64,000 nucleotides of DNA from Serratia nevei (GCF_037948395.1 NZ_CP149940.1:868001-932000); one strand, 5' to 3'; counted from the first letter of the stretch, positions 8,470-17,983 are shown. Notes: generated from the letters alone by a model not told the origin. Numbers and translations are program-made.

Positions 8470-9714
8470 ATGTTGGATATTTCGCAATTCGATCAGATTA
8501 ACCCGCCGGCGCGCCTGCTGATGGGGCCGGGGCCGATCAACGCCGATCCGCGCGTGCTGCGCGCCATGTCGAGTCAGCTGATCGGCCAGTACGATCCGGC
8601 GATGACCGGTTACATGAATCAGGTCATGTCGCTGTACCGCGCGCTGTTCCGCACCGAAAACCGCTGGACGATGCTGGTGGACGGCACCTCACGCGCCGGC
8701 ATCGAAGCGCTGCTGGTTTCCGCCATTCGGCCGGGCGATAAGGTGCTGGTGCCGGTCTTCGGCCGTTTCGGGCATCTGCTGTGCGAGATTGCCCGCCGCT
8801 GCCGTGCCGAGGTCCACACGATCGAGGTACCGTGGGGCGAAGTGTTCAGCGCCGATCGCATCGAAGACGCGATTAAGCGAGTGCGCCCGCGCCTGCTGCT
8901 GACGGTGCAGGGCGACACGTCCACCACCATGCTGCAGCCGCTGCATGAGCTGGGCGATATCTGCCGCCGCCACGGCGTGCTGTTCTATACCGACGCGACG
9001 GCTTCCTTCGGCGGTAATCCGCTGGAGACCGATGCCTGGGGGCTGGATGCGGTCTCCGCCGGGCTGCAGAAGTGCCTGGGCGGCCCCTCCGGCAGCTCGC
9101 CGGTCACTCTCAGCCCGCAGTTTGAAGAGATTGTGCGCCGCCGTAAATGCGTGGAGGAGGGGATCCGCACCGCCGAGCACGCCGACGGCGACGACGAGAT
9201 GATCTACTCCAACTATTTCGACATCGGCATGATCATGGATTATTGGGGGCCGGAGCGTCTCAATCACCATACCGAAGCCACCAGCATGCTGTTCGCGGCG
9301 CGAGAGTGTGCGCGGGTGATCCTCGAAGAAGGGCTGGATCACGCCATCGCCCGCCACCGGCTGCACGGCGCGGCGATGCTGGCGGGCATCCGGGGCATGG
9401 GGCTGGCGGTGTTCGGCGATCTCGAGCACCGCATGAACAACGTGCTTGGCGTGATGATCCCGCCGCAGGTACAGGGTGAACAGGTGCGGCAGATGATGCT
9501 GAACGACTTTGGCATTGAAATCGGCACCTCGTTCGGCCCGCTGCAGGGCAAGATCTGGCGCATTGGCACCATGGGCTACAACGCGCGCAAAGATTGCGTG
9601 CTGCAAACCCTGGCGGCGCTGGAGGCGGTGCTGAACCGCCTCGGTTTCGCCAGCAAGCAGGGCGAGGCGTTGCAGGCTGCCTGGAACGTTTATGACGCAG
9701 GCAAGCGTGGATGA
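8470..9714 (+). CDS. hpxJ: (S)-ureidoglycine--glyoxylate aminotransferase, class V
   Basis: PLP enzyme of the purine/allantoin ring-opening pathway that transfers the amino group of ureidoglycine to glyoxylate. The ATG at 8470 has AGGGA six bases upstream; an in-frame ATG at 8464 overlaps that site, so I prefer the shorter form of 414 residues. Features: LLMGPGPINADPRVLRAMS at the N-terminus (class V aminotransferase), VDGTSRAGIEALL, and the PLP lysine in SAGLQKCLGG (Lys201 in this numbering). PucG and HpxJ are the characterised relatives. The stop codon overlaps the start of hpxK, implying co-translation. Alanine-glyoxylate aminotransferase is the alternative name for the broader family. Confidence 0.82.
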   Translation: MLDISQFDQINPPARLLMGPGPINADPRVLRAMSSQLIGQYDPAMTGYMNQVMSLYRALFRTENRWTMLVDGTSRAGIEALLVSAIRPGDKVLVPVFGRFGHLLCEIARRCRAEVHTIEVPWGEVFSADRIEDAIKRVRPRLLLTVQGDTSTTMLQPLHELGDICRRHGVLFYTDATASFGGNPLETDAWGLDAVSAGLQKCLGGPSGSSPVTLSPQFEEIVRRRKCVEEGIRTAEHADGDDEMIYSNYFDIGMIMDYWGPERLNHHTEATSMLFAARECARVILEEGLDHAIARHRLHGAAMLAGIRGMGLAVFGDLEHRMNNVLGVMIPPQVQGEQVRQMMLNDFGIEIGTSFGPLQGKIWRIGTMGYNARKDCVLQTLAALEAVLNRLGFASKQGEALQAAWNVYDAGKRG

Positions 9715-10949
9715 CGCCGCTGGAGGCACAGCAGGCCGCCGCACGGGTGATGGCGCGCTGTGACGAGCTGGCGGCAATCAGCGCAGAGCCCGATCGGCTG
9801 ACGCGTCTTTATCTCTCCGCCGAACATCGGCGCGCCAATCACCGGGTTGGGGAGTGGATGCGTGAGAGCGGCATGCAGGTTTGGCAGGACAGCGTCGGCA
9901 ATATCTGCGGCCGTTATGAAGGGCACACGCCCGGTGCCCCCGCGCTGCTGCTCGGTTCGCATTTGGACACGGTGCGTAACGCCGGGCGCTATGACGGCAT
10001 GCTCGGCGTGCTCACGGCGCTGGAAACGGTGGCGCACTATCACCGTCAGGGGCATCGATTACCGCTGGCGCTGGAGGTGATCGGTTTTGCCGACGAGGAG
10101 GGCGCGCGCTTTGGCGTCACGCTGCTCGGCAGCCGCGGCCTGACCGGCCAGTGGCCCGCAGAGTGGCTGGCGCGCACTGACGCCGACGGCGTGAGCATAG
10201 CGCAGGCGATGCGCGACTTTGGGCTGGATCCGGCGGCGATTGCGCAGGCGCGTCGCGCACCAAACGAAATTCGCGCCTATCTCGAATTACATATCGAACA
10301 GGGCCCATGTCTGGAGGCGGCCGATTTGGCGCTGGGCGTGGTGACGGCGATCAATGGCGCGCGCCGGCTTAACTGCACTTTCAGCGGCGAGGCGGGCCAC
10401 GCCGGCACGGTGCCGATGGGGCAGCGCAAAGATGCGCTGGTGGCCGCGGCAGAATGGATCACGGCGGTAGAAACGCTGACCTGCGCCGCTGATTCGCCAC
10501 TGGTGGCCACCGTCGGCTGCATCGAGAGTCTGCCTGGCGCGGTCAATGTGATCCCCGGCGAGGTGAAATTGACGCTCGATGTGCGCGGCCCGCAGGATGC
10601 GCCGCTGGCGGCGCTATTGACGGCGTTGCTGGCGCAGGCGCAGGCGATCTGCGCGCGGCGCGGAGTGCGCTTCGCCAGCGAGGCGTTTTATCGCATCGAT
10701 GCCACCGCCTGCGACGCGGACCTGCAGCGCCGCTGGCAGGCGACTGTCGCACAAGTGCAGGGCCGTAGCCTGGCGTTGCCGAGCGGCGCCGGGCACGACG
10801 CCATCGCCGTGGCGGCGCAATGGCCGGTCGGCATGCTGTTCGTGCGTTGCGCCGGCGGCGTCAGCCATCATCCGGACGAAGCGGTGCGGCAGGCGGACGT
10901 GGCGCTGGCGATCCGGGCCTATTGCCAGATGATCGCCGGCTGGGAGTAG
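9711..10949 (+). CDS. hpxK: Allantoate amidohydrolase (M20 family)
   Basis: Binuclear metal amidohydrolase that converts allantoate to ureidoglycine, CO2 and ammonia, directly feeding the preceding aminotransferase. The 412-residue protein shows GSHLDTVRNAGRYDG (His84, Asp86), FADEEGARFG (Glu129-130), LELHIEQGP and the C-terminal GAGHDA and GGVSHHPDE motifs of the allantoate amidohydrolase/N-carbamoyl-L-amino-acid hydrolase family. ATG overlaps the upstream stop by four bases. The neighbouring ureidoglycine aminotransferase makes the allantoate assignment much more likely than carbamoyl-amino-acid hydrolysis. It ends 21 bases from the convergent LysE-type gene. Confidence 0.85.
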   Translation: MTPLEAQQAAARVMARCDELAAISAEPDRLTRLYLSAEHRRANHRVGEWMRESGMQVWQDSVGNICGRYEGHTPGAPALLLGSHLDTVRNAGRYDGMLGVLTALETVAHYHRQGHRLPLALEVIGFADEEGARFGVTLLGSRGLTGQWPAEWLARTDADGVSIAQAMRDFGLDPAAIAQARRAPNEIRAYLELHIEQGPCLEAADLALGVVTAINGARRLNCTFSGEAGHAGTVPMGQRKDALVAAAEWITAVETLTCAADSPLVATVGCIESLPGAVNVIPGEVKLTLDVRGPQDAPLAALLTALLAQAQAICARRGVRFASEAFYRIDATACDADLQRRWQATVAQVQGRSLALPSGAGHDAIAVAAQWPVGMLFVRCAGGVSHHPDEAVRQADVALAIRAYCQMIAGWE

Positions 10950-10970
10950 CCTGCTGGCAGGACGGCATCC

Positions 10971-11606
10971 CTAAGACGAGGCGTTGCGGCGATAGAGGCT
11001 CAGAGCGACGGCCAATCCGGCCAGCAGCCCGGCGCAGGTACGGTTCAGCCAGCGCAGAGCGCGGCCGGACAAGATACGCATGGCATGGTGGCCGCCAAGC
11101 GCGTAGAGGCTCATCAGGGCGATATCGATCAGGGCCGTCACCAGAGCGAGAATGACGTATTGCAGCGCCACGTCGCCCTCTGGCCGAATGAACTGTGGCA
11201 GAAAGGCGGAAAAGAACAGCAGCCCCTTGGGATTGGAGAGTGCGACCAGCAGCGAGCGCATAAACGCAGCGCGGCCGTTGCGGGCGCCGGGCATGGTGTC
11301 CTGCGCCGCCTGCGGGGCACCAAGCGGCGCGCGCCACAGTTGGTAGGCGAGATAGAACAAATAAGCGGCGCCGGCCCATTTGACCAGCGTGAAAAGCTGT
11401 TCGGAAGCTTGCAATATCGCCCCCAGGCCGCAGCCGACGGCGCCGATCAACAGCAGGTCGGACAGCGCCGCGCCCGCAATGCCGAAGGCGGCGACGCGTT
11501 TGCCTTTGGTGGCGCCGTTATTGAGCGCCAACAGCATGGTGGGGCCCGGTATGATGGTGACCGCCGCGACGGCCACGGTATAGAGCAAGAGCGTCGTCAT
11601 ATCCAT
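10971..11606 (-). CDS. LysE/RhtB family amino-acid exporter
   Basis: Inner-membrane exporter of 211 residues with about six hydrophobic segments. The N-terminus (LLLYTVAVAAVTIIPGPTMLLALNNG) holds the IPGPT motif typical of RhtB/LysE translocators, and FMRSLLVALSNPKGLLFFSAFLPQFI holds the SNPKG motif. A clear Shine-Dalgarno AAGGAG precedes the ATG at 11606. The exported amino acid cannot be read from the sequence. It is convergent with hpxK and in line with the yafV-ybdL pair, separated from their starts by yafV. Confidence 0.88.
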   Translation of the reverse strand: MDMTTLLLYTVAVAAVTIIPGPTMLLALNNGATKGKRVAAFGIAGAALSDLLLIGAVGCGLGAILQASEQLFTLVKWAGAAYLFYLAYQLWRAPLGAPQAAQDTMPGARNGRAAFMRSLLVALSNPKGLLFFSAFLPQFIRPEGDVALQYVILALVTALIDIALMSLYALGGHHAMRILSGRALRWLNRTCAGLLAGLAVALSLYRRNASS

Positions 11607-11646
11607 ATCACTTCTCCTTGCGTTATCGACCAGGGGAGCCGGGCAT

Positions 11647-12420
11647 TCAGTCTAAACGCAGAAAGCTGTCGGCATCGCGCCAGGCCGGGAAGGCGCTGCG
11701 GTAACTCTGCAGGGTTTCCAGCGACAGCTCGGCGTCCAGCCGCGTGGCCGTGCCGGGCTCCGCATTCGCCAGGATCTCGCCCTGTGGGCTGATGATCAGG
11801 CTGTCTCCGCTGTAGCTCAGGCCGTTGGGATCTTCGCCCACCCGGTTGCAGCCCGCCACGTACACCTGGTTTTCAATCGCCCGCGCCGCCAGCAGCGTTT
11901 GCCAATGGCTGCTGCGCGGCGCCGGCCAGTTGGCGACGTACAGCGCCAGATCGTAATCCTGCTGATAGCGCGCCCAGACGGGGAAACGCAGGTCGTAGCA
12001 GATCTGCGGCAGGATGCGCCAGCCGCGCCATTCGAAGATTTCACGCCGGTTGCCGGCTTGGTAGTGCAGATGTTCGCCGGCCATGCGGAACAGGTGGCGT
12101 TTGTCATAGGCGTGCACCTGGCCGCCCGGCTCGACCAGCAGGAAGCGGTTGACCGCACCTTCGTCAGTTTTCAGCGCCACGCTGCCGCCGATTAACGCGT
12201 GGCTTTTCACCGCCCAACCGTGCAGCCAGTCGATCACCTGCTGTTCGGGCAGGGCGCTCTCGCCGGCATCCATGGCGAAACCGGTGGTGAACATCTCCGG
12301 CAAGACGATGAGATCTCGGCCAACGATCGGCGCCAGCAACGCATCGAAAGCCGCCAGGTTGGCGGGGCCGTCGCGCCAGACCAGCGGTTGCTGCAACAGG
12401 GTAATTTTTAAAGTCGACAT
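11647..12420 (-). CDS. yafV: Omega-amidase YafV, nitrilase superfamily
   Basis: Hydrolyses alpha-ketoglutaramate or alpha-ketosuccinamate, the products of glutamine or asparagine transaminases. The 257-residue nitrilase fold carries the triad Glu42 (LPEMFTTGF), Lys107 (AYDKRHLF) and Cys141 (QICYDLRFP). It overlaps the preceding transaminase gene by 13 bases on the same strand. Next to the mtn genes this pair is known, from work on methionine salvage, to act in tandem: the transaminase makes methionine from KMTB with glutamine, and the omega-amidase removes the ketoglutaramate by-product and pulls the reaction forward. Confidence 0.92.
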   Translation of the reverse strand: MSTLKITLLQQPLVWRDGPANLAAFDALLAPIVGRDLIVLPEMFTTGFAMDAGESALPEQQVIDWLHGWAVKSHALIGGSVALKTDEGAVNRFLLVEPGGQVHAYDKRHLFRMAGEHLHYQAGNRREIFEWRGWRILPQICYDLRFPVWARYQQDYDLALYVANWPAPRSSHWQTLLAARAIENQVYVAGCNRVGEDPNGLSYSGDSLIISPQGEILANAEPGTATRLDAELSLETLQSYRSAFPAWRDADSFLRLD

Positions 12421-13568
12421 AACCGCTCCGCAGCTGCATCCAGCGTGGCGTCCTGTTTAGCGAAGCACAGCCGGATCAATTTATGGGGGAAAGGATCGGC
12501 ACAGAAGACCGACAGCGGAATGGCCGCCACGCCCACGTGCTCGGTTAACCAATGGCAGAATGCCACATCGTCCAGATCGGAGATGGCGCTGTAGTCCGCC
12601 AGCAAGAAGTATGTACCTGCGCAGGGTAAAATTTCCAGTCGGCTGCTCGTCAGCGCCTGCACAAAGCGGTCGCGTTTGGCGCGATAGAACGCCGGCAGCT
12701 GTCGCCAGTGCTCCGGCTCGGCGCGCAGGCTATCCGCCAGCGCCAGCTGGGCCGGGGTATTGACCGAAAAGGTCAGGTATTGATGCACTTTGCGCACCTC
12801 GGCGCTCAGCGCGGCGGGTGCCACGCAATAGCCCACTTTCCAGCCGGTCATGTGGAAGGTTTTGCCGAAAGAGGACACCGCGATCGCGCGTTGGCGCAGC
12901 TGCGGGTGGGCCAGCACGCTGGCGTGCCCGCCTTTGGCGAAGCAGATGTGTTCGTAAACCTCGTCGCTGAGCACGTAGATTTCGCGTTCGGCGATAGCGT
13001 GCCACAGCTGCTGCATGTCTTCCGCCTGCCAGGCGGTGGCGGACGGGTTGTGCGGCGTGTTGACGATCACCAGGCGGGTGCGCGGCGACAGCGCGGCGGC
13101 GAACCCTGGCCAATCCACGGCAAACGCGGGCGGCTGCAGGGCGATGCGTTTGAGTATGCCGCCGGCCAACGTGACCGCCGGCGCATAGCTGTCATAGCTG
13201 GGATCGAAGCAGACCACTTCGTCGCCGGGGCGCACCAGCGCGCTGATGGCGGCGAACAGCGCTTCGGTGGCACCGGCGGTGACGGTCACTTCGGCGGTGG
13301 CGTCCGGTTGCCAGCCATACAGCTCGGCGGTTTTGTCGGCGATGGCTTCGCGCAGCGGCGCCACGCCGGTCATTGGCGCATACTGGTTGGCGCCCTGGGC
13401 GACGTGCCAGGCCAGACGTTCTTTCAGGTAGTCCGGGCCGTCGAAATCGGGGAAGCCCTGCGACAGGTTGATCGCCTGATGCTGCTGCGCCAGCGCGCTC
13501 ATCTGGGTAAAGATGGTGGTGCCCAGGGCAGGCAGTTTACTTTCGGGAATCAATGCGGAAGTGCTCAT
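12408..13568 (-). CDS. ybdL: Methionine/glutamine-type aminotransferase (YbdL, MtnE role)
   Basis: PLP class I aminotransferase that converts 4-methylthio-2-oxobutyrate to methionine, the last step of methionine salvage. The 386-residue protein has NLSQGFPDFDGP at the N-terminus, the substrate-carboxylate region VNTPHNPS near residue 170, SDEVYEHICF at 201 and the PLP lysine Lys236 in SSFGKTFHMTGWK. YbdL of E. coli is the close relative. It is divergent from mtnB across 164 bases that contain MetJ-like boxes, and cotranscribed with yafV. No dedicated mtnE is otherwise present, so this gene probably fills that step. Confidence 0.88.
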   Translation of the reverse strand: MSTSALIPESKLPALGTTIFTQMSALAQQHQAINLSQGFPDFDGPDYLKERLAWHVAQGANQYAPMTGVAPLREAIADKTAELYGWQPDATAEVTVTAGATEALFAAISALVRPGDEVVCFDPSYDSYAPAVTLAGGILKRIALQPPAFAVDWPGFAAALSPRTRLVIVNTPHNPSATAWQAEDMQQLWHAIAEREIYVLSDEVYEHICFAKGGHASVLAHPQLRQRAIAVSSFGKTFHMTGWKVGYCVAPAALSAEVRKVHQYLTFSVNTPAQLALADSLRAEPEHWRQLPAFYRAKRDRFVQALTSSRLEILPCAGTYFLLADYSAISDLDDVAFCHWLTEHVGVAAIPLSVFCADPFPHKLIRLCFAKQDATLDAAAERLCRL

Positions 13569-13590
13569 AGCAGGTGAATACTCCAGGCGC

Positions 13591-13610
13591 TTATATTGCC
13601 GTCAATATAA
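13591..13610. promoter_or_regulatory. Perfect inverted repeat in the ybdL-mtnB divergent promoter
   Basis: TTATATTG and CAATATAA form a perfect eight-base inverted repeat separated by CCGT, 22 bases before the ybdL start. It could be an operator or overlap a -10 element for ybdL (TATAAT-like bases are included). No protein is known to me that binds this sequence. Confidence 0.45.
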
Positions 13611-13634
13611 CACGATGCTAGTATTTGGCAATCA

Positions 13635-13658
13635 AGACGCTTAGATGGCTAAATGCGA
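13635..13658. promoter_or_regulatory. MetJ-box-like array before mtnB
   Basis: Three contiguous eight-base units AGACGCTT, AGATGGCT and AAATGCGA lie in register. Against the met-box AGACGTCT the first two match six of eight positions and the third three of eight. Tandem eight-base phasing is the MetJ signature, so repression by MetJ with SAM of ybdL and mtnB is inferred. Confidence 0.55.
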
Positions 13659-13732
13659 AAAAGTGCTTAGCCCGCCACGCGGCAGGCAACGTTTCATCTG
13701 CCGACCGCCTTACCGAACGGGAAACGATAATA

Positions 13733-14347
13733 ATGACGGAGAATCCGCAACTTACCGCATTGCTGGCGGCCTGCCACTGGATTGGCGACAAAGGCTGGTG
13801 CCCGGCGACCGGCGGCAACATGTCGCTGCGCCTGGACGAACGTCAGTGCCTGGTCACCGAGTCCGGCAAAGACAAGGGTAGCCTCAGCGCTACCGATTTT
13901 CTGCGGGTGGATATCGCCGACAATCATGTGCCGAGCGGCCGCACGCCATCGGCGGAGACTGGGCTGCATACGCTGCTCTACCGCCTGTCCGCGCACATCG
14001 GCGCGGTGCTGCATACCCATTCCGTCAACGCTACCGTCCTGTCGCGGGTGGAGCGCGGCGATGCGCTGGTGCTGCAGGGGTACGAAATGCAGAAGTCGCT
14101 GGCCGGCCAGCGCAGCCATCTGGACAGCGTGGCGATCCCCATTTTCGATAACGATCAGGACATCCCCCGGCTGGCGGCGCGCGTGGCGGCCTATGCCGAG
14201 GCCACGCCGCTGCAATACGGCTTTCTGGTACGCGGCCACGGCCTGTATTGCTGGGGGAGCCAGGTGGCGGAAGCCCGCCGCCATCTCGAAGGGCTGGAAT
14301 TCCTGTTCCAGTGTGAACTGCAACGCCGCTTACTGGAGGCGAAATGA
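13733..14347 (+). CDS. mtnB: Methylthioribulose-1-phosphate dehydratase
   Basis: Zinc-dependent class II aldolase-family enzyme that dehydrates methylthioribulose 1-phosphate to the diketo intermediate. The ATG at 13733 gives 204 residues, the usual length; the frame is open upstream to 13625 but that part overlaps the MetJ-like boxes and is not conserved. Seen: [13 protein letters not shown] near residue 22 (phosphate-binding loop) and the zinc histidines in [13 protein letters not shown] (His94, His96), with a further His in [10 protein letters not shown]. It overlaps mtnC by four bases, in an mtnB-mtnC-mtnD operon. Confidence 0.96.
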   Translation: MTENPQLTALLAACHWIGDKGWCPATGGNMSLRLDERQCLVTESGKDKGSLSATDFLRVDIADNHVPSGRTPSAETGLHTLLYRLSAHIGAVLHTHSVNATVLSRVERGDALVLQGYEMQKSLAGQRSHLDSVAIPIFDNDQDIPRLAARVAAYAEATPLQYGFLVRGHGLYCWGSQVAEARRHLEGLEFLFQCELQRRLLEAK

Positions 14348-15033
14348 TCCGCGCTATCGTGACCGATATTGAAGGCACCACCAGCGATATTCGCTTTGTG
14401 CATCAGGTACTGTTTCCTTACGCCCGCGAACGGCTGGCGGATTTTGTGCGCCGCCATGCCGCTGAGAGCGAAGTCGCCGCGCCGCTGGCGGCGCTGCGCG
14501 CTGAAATTGACCAGCCGCAGGCAGATCTTGACGCGCTGATCGCCGCGCTGTACCGCTTTATGGATGAAGACCGTAAATCTACCGCGCTCAAGGCGTTGCA
14601 GGGCATCATTTGGCGCAGCGGTTACCGCGAAGGGGACTTTCGCGGGCATCTGTATCCGGAAGTCGCGGGGCAGTTGGCCGCCTGGCAGCGGCAGGGGGTG
14701 AAGCTTTACGTCTATTCCTCCGGTTCGGTGGAAGCGCAGAAACTGCTGTTCGGCCACAGCGATGCGGGCGATCTGCAGCCGCTGTTCAGTGGTTATTTCG
14801 ATACGCACGTCGGCGCCAAGCGTGAAACCGCGTCGTACCGCAACATCGCGCAGGCTATCGGCATCGCGCCCGACGAGCTGCTGTTTTTGTCCGACATCCA
14901 CCAGGAGTTGGATGCGGCGCAGGCCGCCGGCTGGCATACCTGCCAGCTGATCCGCGATGAGGCGGACGAGCAGAGCCGGCATCCGCAGGTTAACCGTTTT
15001 GATCGTATCGATTTAGGGGAGTTCGTTTCATGA
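14344..15033 (+). CDS. mtnC: Acireductone synthase (enolase-phosphatase E1)
   Basis: Bifunctional HAD enzyme that enolises and dephosphorylates diketo-methylthiopentyl phosphate to acireductone. HAD motif I is TDIEGTTSD (Asp8, Glu10), the E1-specific form; motif II is [16 protein letters not shown] and motif III/IV is [12 protein letters not shown]. Length 229 residues is normal. Start overlaps the mtnB stop (ATGA) and its stop overlaps the mtnD start, so the three are translationally coupled. Confidence 0.97.
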   Translation: MIRAIVTDIEGTTSDIRFVHQVLFPYARERLADFVRRHAAESEVAAPLAALRAEIDQPQADLDALIAALYRFMDEDRKSTALKALQGIIWRSGYREGDFRGHLYPEVAGQLAAWQRQGVKLYVYSSGSVEAQKLLFGHSDAGDLQPLFSGYFDTHVGAKRETASYRNIAQAIGIAPDELLFLSDIHQELDAAQAAGWHTCQLIRDEADEQSRHPQVNRFDRIDLGEFVS

Positions 15034-15572
15034 GTGGATTGACCATTTTCAGCGATAAAGCGCCGCAGCAGCCGCTGTGGCAGAGCCGCGACGCGCAGGA
15101 GATCCAGCGCCAGTTGGCGCAGATCGGCGTGCGCTTTGAGCGCTGGCAAGCGGATCGCGAGCTGGGCGACAACCCGCAGCCGGAGGCGGTGATCGCCGCC
15201 TACCAGCATGAGATAGACCGGCTGGTGGCGGAAAAGGGCTACCAGAGCTGGGACGTGATCAGCATGCGGCCGGACCATGAGCAGCGGCAGGCGCTGCGTG
15301 AAAAATTCCTGTCCGAACATACGCACGGCGAAGATGAAGTGCGCTTTTTCGTCGAAGGCGCAGGGCTGTTTTGCCTGCATCTGGACGGCAAGATCTTCCA
15401 GATCCTGTGCGAAAAGAACGATCTGATCTCGGTGCCGGCCAACACTCGCCACTGGTTCGATATGGGATCGGCGCCGCACTTTACCGCGATCCGGGTGTTC
15501 GACAACCCGGAGGGCTGGGTGGCGCATTTTACCGGCGACAAGATCGCCGATGTCTATCCGCGTCTGGACTGA
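15030..15572 (+). CDS. mtnD: Acireductone dioxygenase (Fe/Ni ARD)
   Basis: Cupin dioxygenase that cleaves acireductone to KMTB and formate with Fe(II), or by an off-pathway route with Ni(II). The 180-residue protein keeps the metal ligands His97, His99 and Glu103 in [15 protein letters not shown] and His141 in [11 protein letters not shown], each one residue later than in the Klebsiella enzyme as I recall it. Last gene of mtnBCD, convergent with mtnA 17 bases away. Confidence 0.97.
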   Translation: MSGLTIFSDKAPQQPLWQSRDAQEIQRQLAQIGVRFERWQADRELGDNPQPEAVIAAYQHEIDRLVAEKGYQSWDVISMRPDHEQRQALREKFLSEHTHGEDEVRFFVEGAGLFCLHLDGKIFQILCEKNDLISVPANTRHWFDMGSAPHFTAIRVFDNPEGWVAHFTGDKIADVYPRLD

Positions 15573-15582
15573 GCGTCAATCC

Positions 15583-15605
15583 GCGGGCGTTACCCCAGCG
15601 CCCGC
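15583..15605. terminator. Convergent hairpin between mtnD and mtnA
   Basis: A seven-base GC-only stem GCGGGCG/CGCCCGC (15583-15589, 15599-15605) with a nine-base loop spans the junction and the last codons of mtnA. There is no T tract on either strand, so it may only slow convergent polymerases. Confidence 0.35.
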
Positions 15606-16618
15606 CGGAAAATCCCCGCTTCAACCTGCTGCGGCGTAATCACGCCGCTGTCGAATACCCAGCCGCTGATGAGCTTGGCCGGCGTAACGTCGAACGCCGG
15701 ATTGTAGACCGGTGCCTCGTTTGGCGCCCACTGACAGGCGCCGAAGCTGCCTGAAACGCCGGTGACTTCGGCCGCCGCGCGCTGCTCGATCGGAATGGCA
15801 GCGCCGTCCGGGCAGTGCGGATCGTGGGTGGTATGCGGGGCGGCCACGTAGAACGGGATGCCGTGGTAGTGCGCCAGCACCGCCAGGCTGTAGGTGCCGA
15901 TTTTGTTGGCGACGTCGCCGTTGGCGGCGATGCGATCCGCGCCGACCCACACCGCATCGACCTGGCCCTGTGCCATCAGGCTGGCGGCCATCGAATCGCA
16001 GATCAGGCGATAGGGAATGCCCAGCTCGCCCAGTTCCCAGGCGGTCAGGCGGCCGCCCTGCAGCAGCGGCCGGGTTTCATCGACCCACACCTGTTGCACC
16101 TTGCCTTGCCGGTGAGCGTGCAGCAGCACGCCGATGGCGGTGCCGACGCCGGCGGTGGCCAACCCGCCGGTATTGCAGTGGGTCAGCAGGCGGCTGCCGG
16201 GCTTGACCAGCCCAGCGCCGTGATCGGCAATGCGATCGCACAATCGGCGATCTTCTTCCACCAACCGCAGCGCTTCGTTCACCATCGCCGGCACCCAATC
16301 AGGCTCCGCCAGCGCCAGCTTCATGCGATCCAGATTATTCATCAGGTTGACCGCCGTCGGGCGGGCGGCGCGCAGCGTGTGCAGCGCCTGCTCCAGCTCG
16401 GCGCGCGGCAGACCGCGTTCCGCGAGCAGCGCCAACAGCAGGCTGGCAGACAGCCCGATCAGTGGCGCGCCGCGCACCCGCAGGCTGTGAATGTGCCCGA
16501 CCAATTCCTCCACGCTGTCGCAGGCGCGCCACCGCTTTTCCTGCGGCAGGGCTTGCTGATCGAGGATCCAAAGGCGGTTGTCCTGCAGGGTCAAACTGGT
16601 GGTGTTAAGCGCTTGCAT
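15590..16618 (-). CDS. mtnA: S-methyl-5-thioribose-1-phosphate isomerase
   Basis: Isomerises methylthioribose 1-phosphate to methylthioribulose 1-phosphate. The eIF2B-like fold of 342 residues has [14 protein letters not shown] near residue 48, the catalytic Cys148 in [13 protein letters not shown] and the catalytic Asp in [18 protein letters not shown] near 228. It is divergent from mtnK, the kinase that makes its substrate; MetJ-like boxes lie between them. Its position between oppositely oriented mtnD and mtnK means it is transcribed alone. Confidence 0.97.
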   Translation of the reverse strand: MQALNTTSLTLQDNRLWILDQQALPQEKRWRACDSVEELVGHIHSLRVRGAPLIGLSASLLLALLAERGLPRAELEQALHTLRAARPTAVNLMNNLDRMKLALAEPDWVPAMVNEALRLVEEDRRLCDRIADHGAGLVKPGSRLLTHCNTGGLATAGVGTAIGVLLHAHRQGKVQQVWVDETRPLLQGGRLTAWELGELGIPYRLICDSMAASLMAQGQVDAVWVGADRIAANGDVANKIGTYSLAVLAHYHGIPFYVAAPHTTHDPHCPDGAAIPIEQRAAAEVTGVSGSFGACQWAPNEAPVYNPAFDVTPAKLISGWVFDSGVITPQQVEAGIFRRALG

Positions 16619-16682
16619 CGGCGGTTAATTCCTTGTTGCGTGGTTATTGCATCTGAAACGCTATTCTGCCAACATGACTTCC

Positions 16683-16714
16683 AGATGTATAGACGTCCAA
16701 ATGCTTTTACGTCT
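16683..16714. promoter_or_regulatory. MetJ-box array between mtnA and mtnK
   Basis: Four contiguous eight-base units lie in register: AGATGTAT, AGACGTCC, AAATGCTT and TTACGTCT. The second matches the AGACGTCT met-box at seven of eight positions and the fourth at six. Such an array strongly suggests MetJ-SAM repression of both divergent genes. Confidence 0.75.
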
Positions 16715-16764
16715 AAATAAACAGAATCGCTGGGATCGGTGAGAGAGAACAGAGGGGTTGGGGA

Positions 16765-17964
16765 ATGTCGCTTTATCGTACGTTTACGGCTACCGACGCC
16801 GTTGAATACGCCCGCCAATACGGTCGGGTGTCTGAACCGCAGGCACTGGTCAGCGCTGACGAGATCGGTGACGGCAACCTGAATCTGGTGTTCAAGATCC
16901 GCGATCGCGAAGGGGTGAGCCGGGTGATCGTCAAACAGGCGCTGCCTTACGTACGTTGCGTGGGCGAATCCTGGCCGTTGACGCTGGATCGGGCGCGCAT
17001 CGAAGCGGAAACGCTGCTGGTCCACGGCGGCTTCTGCCCGCGGCATACGGTAAAAGTCTTGCATCACGATCCCGAATTGGCGGTGATGGTGCAGGAAGAC
17101 CTTTCCGACCATCGCATCTGGCGCAGCGAGCTGGTGCAGGGCAACTATCACCCGCTGGCGGCCGGGCAACTGGCGGAATACCTGGCGCAGACGCTGTTCC
17201 ACACCTCCGATTTTTATCAGTCGGCGCAGCAGAAGAAGGCGGAAGTCAGCCGTTTCACCAACCCCGAGCTGTGCCAGATCACCGAAGATCTGTTCTTTAC
17301 CGATCCTTATATCGATCATGAGCGCAATCGCTTCGAGGCGGCGCTGTTGCCGCAGGTGCAGGCGCTGCGTGAGGATACGCCGCTGAAGCTGGCCGTCGCC
17401 GGTCTGAAACATCGCTTTCTCAGCAAGGCGGAGGCGCTGCTGCACGGCGATATTCACAGCGGTTCGATCTTCGTGGCGGAAGGACGGTTGAAAGCGATCG
17501 ACGCCGAATTCGGTTTCTACGGCCCGATCGGTTTCGATATCGGCACCGCATTGGGCAATCTGCTGCTCAACTATTGCGGGCTGCCGGGGCTGTTCGGGCC
17601 GCGCGACGCCGCCGCCGGGCGCGAGCAGCGCTTGCAGGATGTGCGCGAGCTGTGGCTGATCTTTGCCGATCGCTTCCTGGCGCTGTGCCATCAGCAAAGC
17701 CGGGATGCGGCACTGGCGACGCCGGGTTACGCCGAGCAGTTCCTGCAACAGGTCTGGGCCGATGCGGTCGGGTACTGCGGTACCGAACTGATTCGGCGCA
17801 CCATCGGCCTGGCGCACGTCGCCGATCTGGACAGCATCGCCGACGCCGACATGCGCCTCGACTGCCAGCGTCATGCGCTGGGACTGGGGCGCACGCTGAT
17901 CGTCAATGCGCCGCAGATCGAGCATATTGACGCGCTGTTGGCGCGCATTCGTCAACAAGGCTGA
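16765..17964 (+). CDS. mtnK: 5-methylthioribose kinase
   Basis: ATP-dependent kinase that phosphorylates 5-methylthioribose, the entry step of the salvage pathway in organisms that use MTA nucleosidase. The choline-kinase-like fold of 399 residues shows the nucleotide loop [13 protein letters not shown] near residue 33, the catalytic [13 protein letters not shown] near 230 and the metal site [23 protein letters not shown] precedes the ATG as a poor ribosome binding site. A strong terminator follows. Together with mtnA, B, C, D and ybdL the pathway is complete in 6 kb. Confidence 0.97.
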   Translation: MSLYRTFTATDAVEYARQYGRVSEPQALVSADEIGDGNLNLVFKIRDREGVSRVIVKQALPYVRCVGESWPLTLDRARIEAETLLVHGGFCPRHTVKVLHHDPELAVMVQEDLSDHRIWRSELVQGNYHPLAAGQLAEYLAQTLFHTSDFYQSAQQKKAEVSRFTNPELCQITEDLFFTDPYIDHERNRFEAALLPQVQALREDTPLKLAVAGLKHRFLSKAEALLHGDIHSGSIFVAEGRLKAIDAEFGFYGPIGFDIGTALGNLLLNYCGLPGLFGPRDAAAGREQRLQDVRELWLIFADRFLALCHQQSRDAALATPGYAEQFLQQVWADAVGYCGTELIRRTIGLAHVADLDSIADADMRLDCQRHALGLGRTLIVNAPQIEHIDALLARIRQQG

Positions 17965-17983
17965 ATAACTCGGCAATGAGGCA

